In this document: in pieces, positions 8,454 to 17,791 of the stretch
Position numbering within the stretch: position 1 is the first letter of the stretch
Layout: the number at the start of each line of letters is the position of its first letter
Origin: Actinotalea soli
Lineage (GTDB): Bacteria > Actinomycetota > Actinomycetes > Actinomycetales > Cellulomonadaceae
DNA: 64,000 nt
Direction of reading: 5' to 3'
Assembly (NCBI RefSeq): GCF_017565425.1
Contig: NZ_JAGEMK010000003.1
Span: forward strand, 124,001 to 188,000
Made by a program: the position numbers and the translations under genes
Notes under the pieces: model-generated
Told to the model about the DNA's origin: nothing
The model's database searches: none
The model's input: only the letters and a program-made list of their open reading frames with translations

Positions 8454-9932
8454 GTGAGCCGCCTCGTCGCCGTCACCGGGGTCACCGGGTACGTCGGGGG
8501 GCGCCTGGTCCCCGAGCTGCTCGACGCCGGCTTCGCGGTCCGTGCGATCGCCCGCGACACCTCGCGGCTGCGCGGGCGCCCGTGGGCCGGGGAGATCGAG
8601 CCCTTCTCGGCGGACGCCGCGGACCCCGACCAGATCCGTGCGGCCCTCGAGGGCGTCGAGGTCGCGTACTACCTGATCCACTCCCTCGGCTCGGGGCGCC
8701 GCTTCGAGGCACGGGACCGACGCACCGCGCTGACCTTCGCCCAGGCGGCACGCGAGGCGGGGGTGCAGCGCATCGTCTACCTGGGTGGGCTCGCCCCCGA
8801 CGTCGAGAACCTCTCCCCGCACCTGGAGTCGCGCAAGGAGGTGGGCGAGATCCTGCTGGCCTCGGGGGTGCCGACGACGGTGCTGCGGGCCGCGGTGATC
8901 CTCGGCTCGGGGTCCGCCTCCTTCGAGATGATGCGCTACCTCACCGAGCGGCTGCCGGCCATGACCACCCCGCGCTGGGTCGACAACCGCATCCAGCCCA
9001 TCGCGGTGCGGGACGTCCTGCGCTACCTCGTCGGCAGCGCCGACATGCCCCCCGAGGTGAGCCGCACCTTCGACATCGGCGGCCCCGAGGTCCTGACCTA
9101 CCGCGAGATGATGCAGCGCTACGCGGCCGCGGCCGGGCTCCCCCGGCGGATCATCATCGGCGTCGGGGTGCTCACCCCTCGGCTGTCGAGCCTGTGGGTG
9201 TCTCTCGTGACCCCCGTCCCCGCGCCGCTCGCCCGACCCCTGGTCGAGTCCCTGGTGCACGAGGTCGTGTGCCACGAGCACGACATCGCCCGCCACGTCC
9301 CCGACCCGCCCGAGGGTCTGCTGCCCTTCGACGAGGCCGTGCGTCTGGCCCTGCAGCGCATCCAGGACGCCGACGTCGCGACGCGCTGGTCCTCGGCCTC
9401 GGTGCCTGGGGCCCCGAGCGACCCGCTGCCGAGCGACCCGGGGTGGGCCGGCGGCTCGCTGTACCGCGACGAGCGCACCACCCAGGTCGACGCCTCGACC
9501 GATGCCGTGTGGTCGGTCCTCGAGTCCCTCGGCGGGGAGCGCGGCTGGTACTCCTGGCCCCTGGCGTGGCAGGTCCGCGGGATCGTGGACCGGATCTCGG
9601 GCGGGCCCGGCCTGCGTCGCGGTCGGCGCGACCCGTCCCGCCTGATGGTCGGCGACGCGGTGGACTTCTGGCGGGTCGAGGAGGTCGAGCCCGGTCAGCT
9701 GCTGCGGCTGCGCGCGGAGATGCGCGTCCCGGGGCTCGCGTGGCTCGAGCTCTCGGTCAGCGAGGGTGAGCGACCTGGCACCTCGGAGCTGCGCCAGGTC
9801 GCGATCTTCCACCCGCACGGCCTGGTCGGCCAGCTCTACTGGTGGTCGGTGGCCCCGTTCCACGGCGTGGTCTTCGGCGGGATGCAGCGCGGCATGAAGG
9901 CCGAGGCCGAGCTCACGACCGAGCCGTCGTGA
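8454..9932 (+). CDS. SDR-type NAD(P)-binding protein fused to DUF2867
   Basis: Two-domain protein of about 492 residues. The N-terminal atypical SDR/NmrA-like domain (1-~300) begins VAVTGVTGYVGGRLVPELL, the Rossmann glycine motif, followed by YYLIHSLGSG. The C-terminal DUF2867 domain (~330-490) is a START-like fold, with EERGWYSW-like and FWRVEEVEPGQLLRLRAEM segments. The architecture is common in actinobacteria; substrate unknown. Start: GTG at 8454 gives the Rossmann fold directly; an upstream in-frame ATG at 8394 is possible. Neither has an ideally spaced ribosome site. The stop overlaps the next start (GTGA). Confidence 0.85.
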   Translation: MSRLVAVTGVTGYVGGRLVPELLDAGFAVRAIARDTSRLRGRPWAGEIEPFSADAADPDQIRAALEGVEVAYYLIHSLGSGRRFEARDRRTALTFAQAAREAGVQRIVYLGGLAPDVENLSPHLESRKEVGEILLASGVPTTVLRAAVILGSGSASFEMMRYLTERLPAMTTPRWVDNRIQPIAVRDVLRYLVGSADMPPEVSRTFDIGGPEVLTYREMMQRYAAAAGLPRRIIIGVGVLTPRLSSLWVSLVTPVPAPLARPLVESLVHEVVCHEHDIARHVPDPPEGLLPFDEAVRLALQRIQDADVATRWSSASVPGAPSDPLPSDPGWAGGSLYRDERTTQVDASTDAVWSVLESLGGERGWYSWPLAWQVRGIVDRISGGPGLRRGRRDPSRLMVGDAVDFWRVEEVEPGQLLRLRAEMRVPGLAWLELSVSEGERPGTSELRQVAIFHPHGLVGQLYWWSVAPFHGVVFGGMQRGMKAEAELTTEPS

Positions 9933-10465
9933 GCCACGCCGAGGGGCTCCCGGTCCTGCGCGCGCCGATGCGGTCGCGGCTCGACGAGGTCGATGCGGCG
10001 GCCGCGGTGGAGCGGGCGCTCGCCCTCGGTCTGTGCGGCATCGGCGGGCGTCTCGCGCGGGCCCCCGCCGACCTGGCCGAGGCCTGCGCCCTCGTGGCCG
10101 AGCAGCACGACGAGCGGACGGCGCGGCGGCTCGAGCGCTTCGCGGCGGAGCCCGCGGGGGCCTTCGTGTGGACCCGCACGGGCGAGGGCCTGTTCGCGGT
10201 GGGGAGGCTGACGGGCCCCTGGCGCTACGATGCGTCGGCCGACGCCCGTGCCCTCGACCTGGTGCACGTGCGTGACTGCGCCTGGGCCGAGGCCCTGCTA
10301 CCTGCCGCGCAGACCCCGGCGCCGGTGCTGGCGACCTTCGCCCGGGGCGGGCGCAACCTGCAGCGCGTGCACGACGGCGGCGTCGCGGCAGCCTCCGCCC
10401 GGGCCGTCGAGGCTCAGGATCGGCGCGGGGACCGGCGACGCATGGGCACAGGCTCCTCGAGGTAG
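9929..10465 (+). CDS. conserved hypothetical protein, translationally coupled to the SDR-DUF2867 gene
   Basis: 178-residue cytosolic protein with no signal peptide or membrane segment. It is rich in Ala/Arg, with a helical N-terminal half and a central beta-looking stretch (AFVWTRTGEGLFAVGRLTGP). A conserved-looking block, LDLVHVRDCAWAEALLP...VLATFARGGRNLQRVH, lies at about 110-150. I do not recognise the family. GTG at 9929 overlaps the upstream stop in GTGA. The 3' 52 bases overlap the convergent thioesterase gene, so the last residues may be lineage-specific. Confidence 0.7.
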   Translation: MSHAEGLPVLRAPMRSRLDEVDAAAAVERALALGLCGIGGRLARAPADLAEACALVAEQHDERTARRLERFAAEPAGAFVWTRTGEGLFAVGRLTGPWRYDASADARALDLVHVRDCAWAEALLPAAQTPAPVLATFARGGRNLQRVHDGGVAAASARAVEAQDRRGDRRRMGTGSSR

Positions 10466-10902
10466 GGCTCCCACGCGGCGCGCTCGACCTCGTCGATCCG
10501 GCGCGGGCGTCCGGTGGTGGCGTCGAGCAGCACGAGGGTGGTCGAGGCGTGGACGTAGACGGTGCGGGTCCCCTCGACCTGGGCCGTCACCTGGTAGCAG
10601 ACGTCCAGGCTCGCCCCGCCCAGGTGCCCGATCCACATCTCGACGGTCACCGGGTCGCGTCGGTAGCCGAGCGGGAGCAGGTACTCGATCTCCGACCGGG
10701 CGACGAGGGTGTGGGTCGTGGCCCCCGGGCCGGCGTCGAGTACGGCCGTGGGCCAGAGACCGGCGTCGCGGGCCTCGGCGTGCCGCCAGAAGGCAGCGAT
10801 GCGCGCCTCCTCGAGCAGCCGCAGCACGGCCACGTTGTTGACGTGCCCGTAGGCGTCGAGGTCGGCCCAGCGCACCGCGACGGGGACGTTCAGGCGGCTC
10901 AT
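10414..10902 (-). CDS. hotdog-fold acyl-CoA thioesterase (4HBT/YbgC type)
   Basis: 162 residues, single hotdog domain. WADLDAYGHVNNVAVLRLLEEAR carries the catalytic Asp16 and nearby His20 of 4-hydroxybenzoyl-CoA/YbgC-like thioesterases; EIEYLLPLGYRRDPVTVEMWIGHLGGASLDV is the long central strand region. The ATG at 10902 overlaps the stop of the upstream GTPase gene (ATGA), placing it third in a GTPase-GTPase-thioesterase operon. The substrate cannot be read from sequence. YbgC in proteobacteria is tied to membrane phospholipid metabolism, which could fit membrane-acting GTPase neighbours, but that link is only inference. Confidence 0.88.
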   Translation of the reverse strand: MSRLNVPVAVRWADLDAYGHVNNVAVLRLLEEARIAAFWRHAEARDAGLWPTAVLDAGPGATTHTLVARSEIEYLLPLGYRRDPVTVEMWIGHLGGASLDVCYQVTAQVEGTRTVYVHASTTLVLLDATTGRPRRIDEVERAAWEPYLEEPVPMRRRSPRRS

Positions 10903-12602
10903 CGGGCTCCTCGGCGGGCTGGACGACGGGACGCGCGACGTCCAGGGGCGGCGGCGCGCTGGGCGGCCTCGCGGCACTCGTCGACCTGCGCGAGGACCTG
11001 GGTGACGGGGGCCTGGACGTGGTCGTGGGCCACCGTGGCGATCGCTGCGTGCAGTCGACGGGCGGCACGCCGGGCCCGACGGCGGGCGCCCACCACGGTC
11101 CCGAGCCGGGAGAGGCCCGCGACCACGAGGCCGAGCAGCGCTCCCCCGACGGCGGCGAGGGTGGGCCAGGGCACCTCCCCCCAGCGGGGCGGGTCCGGGA
11201 CGGGGATGCGCAGGGCGTCCAGCCCGGCGAGCCCCGCGAGCCAGAGGCCCCCGAGCACGGCGACCGTGAGCAGCAGCCACTGCAGGGCACCGACCCCCTG
11301 CCACCAGGTGGGGCGTCGGGGGCGGAGCACCTCGGTGCCGGCGACCGCGCGGTCCAGGGCGTCGGGCAGGTCCCCCGCCTCGGCGGCGTGCCGTGCGGCC
11401 AGGGCCCAGGGCTCGGGCACCCCGACCGAGGCGGCATCGACGTAGTCACGGACCGCGGTGCGCGCCCGCGCGGCCTCGGCTGCACCGGTCGGCGGCAGGG
11501 AGGTCCGCCCCAGGTCCGGTCCCTCGACCGGGCGCGACGGGGCCTGGTCTCGCGAGGACCGGGAGCGGCCCAGGTGCAGGCGCCGGAGCGGGTCTGCCCG
11601 GCGGCGCGCCAGCCAGCGCAGCGGCGGCCATCCGGTGGCCAGCCGCCCCTCGAGGAGCCAGGACCCGCGGACCGCCGCGACGACCTGCGGCACCCCCGCG
11701 GCGTGCTCGAGGGAGGCGACGAGCTCGGTCACGGCCGGGGCGGTCGTGGGCCGCGGGTCACCGCAGTGCTCGAGCACGCTGCTGGCCGCGGCGGTCACGT
11801 CGGCCTCGAGGCGCTGCCGGGCGGCCTCGCGGCGCAGCGCTGCCTCGTCGAGCAGGGCCACCAGGTCGGCGACGCCCTCGCCGGTCTGCGCCGAGGTGGT
11901 GAGCACCCTCGCGCTCCCGAGGCCGTCCTCGTCGAGGAGGCGGAGCAGGTCCTGCCGGCAGGCCTCGAGCTCCTCGGCGGCCAGCCGGTCCACCTGGTTG
12001 AGGACCACGACGACGACCGCTGCGTGCCCCGCGAGCCCGCGGAGGTAGCGCTCGTGCACGGCCGCGTCGGCGTACTTCTGCGGGTCGACGACCCACACCA
12101 TGAGGTCCACCAGGGCGACGAGGCGCTCGGCCTCGGTGCGGTGGGCGGCCACGACCGAGTCGTGGTCGGGCAGGTCGAGGACCACGAGCCCGTCGGTCGC
12201 GAGGTCGAGGACTTCGGGCCTGCTGCTGGGTGCACTGGCGCTGGCCGGCGTGCCGTGGTCGGCGCCCGGGCGATCGAGGTGGTGACGGCGCCGCACGCCC
12301 AGCCAGTCGAGCAGGGGCCCGGCGCCCTCCGGACCGCGGACCACGGCGAGGGGCTCGGCCGTCGTGGGGCGCAGCACCCCCACGGGGGCGAGGTCGGCGC
12401 CGGTCACGGCGTTGACCAGGGAGGACTTGCCCGAGCCGGTGGACCCGGCGAAGGCGACGACGGTGTGCTGGTCCGAGAGCCGCATCCGCTGCCCGGCCCG
12501 GGCCTCGACGGCCTGGACCTGCCCGAGGACCTCCACGGGCAGCACCTCGCGACCTGCCCGCACCGCGACGGCGAGGGCGTCGAGCCGCTCGGCGAGGCTC
12601 AC
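10899..12602 (-). CDS. dynamin-like P-loop GTPase with two membrane segments (B-type, first pair)
   Basis: 567 residues. P-loop GSTGSGKS at 53-60; switch-like VLRPTT; G3 position reads DLPDHDS (Asp where dynamins have Gly); LMVWVVDPQKYAD; G4 is a good NQVD, followed by TSAQTGEG (G5-like). After an Arg/Pro-rich linker, two hydrophobic segments (around WLLLTVAVLGGLWLAGLAGL and LAAVGGALLGLVVAGL) suggest membrane anchoring, followed by a basic tail. GTG at 12602 overlaps the stop of the A-type GTPase (GTGA). The ATGA overlap downstream couples it to a thioesterase. A closely related gene is at 17792-19288. Probably a partner of the A-type protein in a membrane-remodelling or surveillance complex (inference). 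Confidence 0.82.
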   Translation of the reverse strand: MSLAERLDALAVAVRAGREVLPVEVLGQVQAVEARAGQRMRLSDQHTVVAFAGSTGSGKSSLVNAVTGADLAPVGVLRPTTAEPLAVVRGPEGAGPLLDWLGVRRRHHLDRPGADHGTPASASAPSSRPEVLDLATDGLVVLDLPDHDSVVAAHRTEAERLVALVDLMVWVVDPQKYADAAVHERYLRGLAGHAAVVVVVLNQVDRLAAEELEACRQDLLRLLDEDGLGSARVLTTSAQTGEGVADLVALLDEAALRREAARQRLEADVTAAASSVLEHCGDPRPTTAPAVTELVASLEHAAGVPQVVAAVRGSWLLEGRLATGWPPLRWLARRRADPLRRLHLGRSRSSRDQAPSRPVEGPDLGRTSLPPTGAAEAARARTAVRDYVDAASVGVPEPWALAARHAAEAGDLPDALDRAVAGTEVLRPRRPTWWQGVGALQWLLLTVAVLGGLWLAGLAGLDALRIPVPDPPRWGEVPWPTLAAVGGALLGLVVAGLSRLGTVVGARRRARRAARRLHAAIATVAHDHVQAPVTQVLAQVDECREAAQRAAAPGRRASRRPARRGAR

Positions 12603-14449
12603 TGCCACAGCCGCCTCCACCACGCCAGCAGGCCACCGGCCTCGGGGTCCTCGACCCGCCCAGGTGCGGCGGGGTCGATCACCGGGCGGCGGGCGGTGCG
12701 CGGCCCGGAGGGGCCGCCGCTGTCGGTGCCGAGGCCCGCGGCACGGGCAGCCTCGGCCAGCTCGTGGGCGGTCGTGCGCAGGGGGTCACCACTCGGACCC
12801 GTGAGGCTCGCGCGCTCGAGGTCGAGGGCCCGGACCCGGGTCGTGAACCTCGCGGCCTCGTCGGCGAGGAGCCGGCCCACCCGGGCGTCGAGGTCCTCGT
12901 GGGCCGTCCGGGTGAGCCGCCGCACGGCGTCGTCGCCGAAGACCGCCTCGAGCAGTCGCTGGCCGAGCACGGCGGCGCCCCCGGCGACCCCGAGCTCGGC
13001 GGCGGTGAGACCGCCGGTCGAGGCGAAGATCGCCACCATGAGTGCCGCACCGAGGCCGTTGACGCCGAAGGACAACGCCCGTGCGGTCACGCGCCGGTCA
13101 GCCCCCTCGGAGGAGACGAGCTCCAGGACGGCCCCCTGCCACGCGCGGACCTCGGTGGAGGTGCGGTCCCGCAGGTCGCTCGACGCGCGGCTCAGGGTGG
13201 GGTCGTCCAGCAGCCGGGTACCGGCCGGGTCGGCTCGCCATGCGGCATGCACCTGCTCGGCCGCCTCCTCGGCGACGTCGACCACGAGGTCGACCAGGCC
13301 GCTGCCGATGGCCTGGGCGACGGGCTCGGGGGCGGGCCTGCCCCGCAGGAAGGCCGTGGCGCGGTCCCGCCAGGAGCTCACCCTCGTCTCGAGGGCCCGC
13401 AGGAGCTCTCCGGTGCCGACGAACTCCTGCCAGCGGGCCAGCACCTCGCCGCGCAGCATGGTGCCGTCCGAGGTCGCCTCGTGGACCTGGGCGTGGGCCC
13501 GCGCGTAGGTGCTGGTGGCGACCTGACCGAGGTGGCTCGCGTGGGCCGCCTGGTCGTCGGCGGCTGCAGCGAGGCCCGGCAGCACGGCGACCACGTCGGC
13601 CACCGCCCCGCTCACGGTGCGGCGCAGCACCTCGTCACGGGCCTCGGCGTCCTCGGCGATCTCGCGGAGCCATCGGTCCAGGTCGGCGACGGCCGTCGGC
13701 GGGAGCAGGCCCTCGGCGAGGGTCTGCTCGTCGACCGCGGCGAGGTGGGCGCTGACCAGGCCTCGCTCGTCGAGCATCCGAGCGAGGTCGGCGACGACCG
13801 CCTGGTGCGCCCCGGGCTCGATGCGGTTGAGCACCACGGTCACGGCGGCTCGGCGCCGGGCGGCGGCGGCCAGCAGGTCCCAGGGCACGGCGTCGGCGTA
13901 ACGGGCGGCCGTCGTGACGAAGACCCAGAGGTCGGCCGCCCCGAGGAGCTCCTCACCGAGCCGACGGTTCGCCTCGACCACGGAGTCGATGTCGGGGGCG
14001 TCGAGGACGGCCAGGCCGCGCGGGATGCCGGGGTGCCCCACGAGGCGCAGCGCGTGACCGTGGGCCTCGGCCCCGGTGACGCGGGGCAGGCCCGGCAGGA
14101 TCCGGTCGCTCGTGAACCAGGCGGCGTCCGTCGGGTGGTGCACGAGGACCGGTGACCGGGTGGTGGGCCGCAGGACTCCCGCGGGGGTCACCGGGGTGCC
14201 GACGAGGCTGTTGACCAGGGTGGACTTGCCGGCCCCGGTCGAGCCACCCACGACGGCGAGGAGCGGCGCCCCGGCCTGCCGCACCCGGGGCAGCAGGTAG
14301 TCGTCCAGATGGTCGGCGAGCCGGGCGCCCTCACGCCGCGCGAGGTCGGCACCGGTCAGCTCGAGGGGCAGCCGCAGGTCGCCGAGGGCGGTGCGCACCC
14401 CGGCGAGGGCCGAGACCAGGCGCTGGGCCTGCTCGGGACTCGCGACCAT
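12599..14449 (-). CDS. dynamin-like P-loop GTPase (A-type, first pair)
   Basis: 616 residues. P-loop GGSTGAGKST at 68-77, VLRPTTRSPVLVHHP, G3 position DAPDIDSV, DLWVFVTTAARYADAVPW. The G4 position reads NRIE, not NKxD. The C-terminal half is helical, with a hydrophobic patch near 470-500 (GLGAALMVAIFASTGGLTAAE). The start ATG at 14449 has GAGGAGG upstream; longer readings run into the ettA end and are Pro/Arg-rich. It is the first gene of the operon A-B-thioesterase. It is a paralogue of 19285-20934, with which it shares the same motif variants. Confidence 0.82.
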   Translation of the reverse strand: MVASPEQAQRLVSALAGVRTALGDLRLPLELTGADLARREGARLADHLDDYLLPRVRQAGAPLLAVVGGSTGAGKSTLVNSLVGTPVTPAGVLRPTTRSPVLVHHPTDAAWFTSDRILPGLPRVTGAEAHGHALRLVGHPGIPRGLAVLDAPDIDSVVEANRRLGEELLGAADLWVFVTTAARYADAVPWDLLAAAARRRAAVTVVLNRIEPGAHQAVVADLARMLDERGLVSAHLAAVDEQTLAEGLLPPTAVADLDRWLREIAEDAEARDEVLRRTVSGAVADVVAVLPGLAAAADDQAAHASHLGQVATSTYARAHAQVHEATSDGTMLRGEVLARWQEFVGTGELLRALETRVSSWRDRATAFLRGRPAPEPVAQAIGSGLVDLVVDVAEEAAEQVHAAWRADPAGTRLLDDPTLSRASSDLRDRTSTEVRAWQGAVLELVSSEGADRRVTARALSFGVNGLGAALMVAIFASTGGLTAAELGVAGGAAVLGQRLLEAVFGDDAVRRLTRTAHEDLDARVGRLLADEAARFTTRVRALDLERASLTGPSGDPLRTTAHELAEAARAAGLGTDSGGPSGPRTARRPVIDPAAPGRVEDPEAGGLLAWWRRLWQ

Positions 14450-14485
14450 GCCGCCTCCTCGTCGGTGCCCGCCGGTCCGCGCCAG

Positions 14486-14524
14486 GCTCCCGGCCGGGGC
14501 CTGGGTCGGGACCCGGCCGGGAGC
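14486..14524 (-). terminator. strong GC hairpin after ettA
   Basis: A perfect 13-bp stem pairs GCTCCCGGCCGGG with CCCGGCCGGGAGC around a 13-nt loop. It begins six bases past the ettA stop codon and lies 36 bases upstream of the next gene's start, so it separates ettA from the GTPase operon. No U-tract follows. Confidence 0.7.
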
Positions 14525-14529
14525 AGGCG

Positions 14530-16212
<1,683 letters not shown>

Positions 16213-16272
16213 GATCGGGTCTGCTCCAAGCGTCGGACGGGCGGCGCAGCTGCGCCTGGACCACCCGTCAGC

Positions 16273-16818
16273 CTACGGCGTCAGGGCCGCCACGTCCTCG
16301 GACGTCCGCGCCTCGTCCTGCTCGGCCGGCACCTCCCACGGGTCGACCTCGCCCGCGCCGTCCTCCGTGCGGCTGCGCGCGAGCTCGTCGTCCTCGGGCG
16401 GCCCGGCGTCCTCGGTGCCGGTCGTGCCGTCCGTCGTCGCGCCCGCAGAGCCGCTCGTGTAGGTGCGCCGGGTGAACTCCGAGCGCCCTCGGGTGAGGTC
16501 GTGGCCGACCGCAGTGATCTCGAGGGTCAGGCCGGTGCGCGGGCCGTTCTCCCCGATCCACTCCTCGGTGCGCAGCTTGCCGTGCACCACGACGGGGTCG
16601 CCCTTGTGCACCGAGGCCGCGACGTTGAGGGCCACGTCCCGGAACGCCTTGGCCGTGAACCACTCGGTGCGACCGTCGGTCCACGTCCCCTGCCTGCTGT
16701 CGAACCACCGCGGGGTGGTCGCGACGCGGAAGCTCGTGAAGGGCACCCCGTCCCCGACCACCTCGCGCGGGGTCGACGCCGCCCACCCGACCACCGTGAC
16801 CATCAGCTCGTTCGCCAT
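16273..16818 (-). CDS. ssb: single-stranded DNA-binding protein (divergent actinobacterial SSB paralogue)
   Basis: 181 residues. OB-fold in the first ~110 (MVTVVGWAASTPREVV, FRVATTPRWFD, AKAFRDVALNVAASVHKGDPVVVHGKL). A long acidic, disordered tail with Thr/Glu/Asp follows. The tail ends EDVAALTP, not the DDDIPF-type tip that recruits repair proteins in the housekeeping SSB. It therefore looks like the second SSB of actinobacteria (SsbB-like, used in special states such as competence or chromosome segregation in Streptomyces); the assignment is by resemblance only. Confidence 0.88.
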   Translation of the reverse strand: MANELMVTVVGWAASTPREVVGDGVPFTSFRVATTPRWFDSRQGTWTDGRTEWFTAKAFRDVALNVAASVHKGDPVVVHGKLRTEEWIGENGPRTGLTLEITAVGHDLTRGRSEFTRRTYTSGSAGATTDGTTGTEDAGPPEDDELARSRTEDGAGEVDPWEVPAEQDEARTSEDVAALTP

Positions 16819-16953
16819 GTCCGTCTCCGTCCGTCCCGAGCCGGCCTCTCCGGCTCTGCGACGAGCCTCGGCTCCCGGGACGGGGCACGACGGACGGGTC
16901 CGGCCACCCTGGGGACGGGCCTGCCCGGGTCAGCCTGTGGACATCGGCGCCGG

Positions 16954-16959
16954 TAGCGT
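16954..16959 (+). promoter_or_regulatory. -10 hexamer of TSUP gene
   Basis: TAGCGT, seven bases before the GTG at 16967; this spacing picks 16967 over the nearby in-frame GTG at 16958, which overlaps the hexamer. Confidence 0.5.
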
Positions 16960-16966
16960 GCCCCAC

Positions 16967-17767
16967 GTGCCAGACACACCGGACCAGGCTGCTCCTGCGG
17001 CCCGCCCTCCCCTGCCCGTGCTGCGCCTGGCCCTCGTCGGGGTGGTCGGCGGGCTGCTGTCGGGGCTCTTCGGGGTGGGCGGCGGCATCCTCATGGTTCC
17101 CCTGCTCATCGGGCTCGCCCACATGGATCAGCGCCGGGCGGCCGCGACCTCGTTGGTGGCGATCCTGCCCACGGCCGTGGTGGGGAGCATCACCTACGGG
17201 CTCAACGGCGAGGTCGACCTGGTCGCGGGCCTGCTGGTGGCCCTCGGCGGGGTGGTCGGGGCGAAGGTCGGCACGCTGCTGCTGCGCCGTCTCCCTCTGG
17301 GCTGGCTGCGCTGGATGTTCGTCGCACTGCTCGTCGTCGTCGCGGTGCAGCTGGTCCTGGTGGTGCCGAGCCGCGGTGCGGAGATCGCCATCACGCCGTG
17401 GGTCGGCGTGGCGATGGTCCTGGTCGGCGTGCTCGTGGGCATCACGGCCGGGCTCTTCGGCATCGGGGGCGGGGTCATCACCGTCCCAGCGCTCATCGTG
17501 CTGTTCGGCGCGGGTGACCTGGTGGCCAAGGGGACGTCCCTGCTCGTCATCATCCCCACCGCCGTGGTCGGCACGTGGAGCAACCTGCGGGGCGGTCTGG
17601 TCGACCTCCGTGCGGGGGCGGTCGTCGGCCTGACGGCGACCCTCACCTCGTTCGGTGGCGTCGCCCTGGCCTTCATCATCCCCGCCCAGGTGTCGAGCGT
17701 GCTGTTCGCGATCCTCGTGCTGGGCTCGGCGGTCCAGCTCGCGATCCGGGCGTACCGGCTGCGCTGA
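16967..17767 (+). CDS. TSUP-family (TauE/SafE) anion permease
   Basis: Membrane transporter of 266 residues with about eight hydrophobic segments. It shows the internal repeat typical of the TauE/SafE family: GLLSGLFGVGGGILMVPLL (about 25-43) and GITAGLFGIGGGVITVPAL (about 157-175). The family exports sulfite, sulfoacetate or other small anions; the substrate here is unknown and no sulfur genes are near. It is monocistronic on the plus strand between ssb and the second GTPase pair. Confidence 0.9.
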   Translation: MPDTPDQAAPAARPPLPVLRLALVGVVGGLLSGLFGVGGGILMVPLLIGLAHMDQRRAAATSLVAILPTAVVGSITYGLNGEVDLVAGLLVALGGVVGAKVGTLLLRRLPLGWLRWMFVALLVVVAVQLVLVVPSRGAEIAITPWVGVAMVLVGVLVGITAGLFGIGGGVITVPALIVLFGAGDLVAKGTSLLVIIPTAVVGTWSNLRGGLVDLRAGAVVGLTATLTSFGGVALAFIIPAQVSSVLFAILVLGSAVQLAIRAYRLR

Positions 17768-17791
17768 GCAGCACCCGCAGAGGGCAGAACC

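Noticed and set aside
12604-14449. Whether the GTPases are ABC transporters, because they show P-loops and some have membrane segments
   Set aside because: There is no ABC signature, Q-loop or H-loop; the VLRPTT, DxPD and NQxD motifs are GTPase-like.
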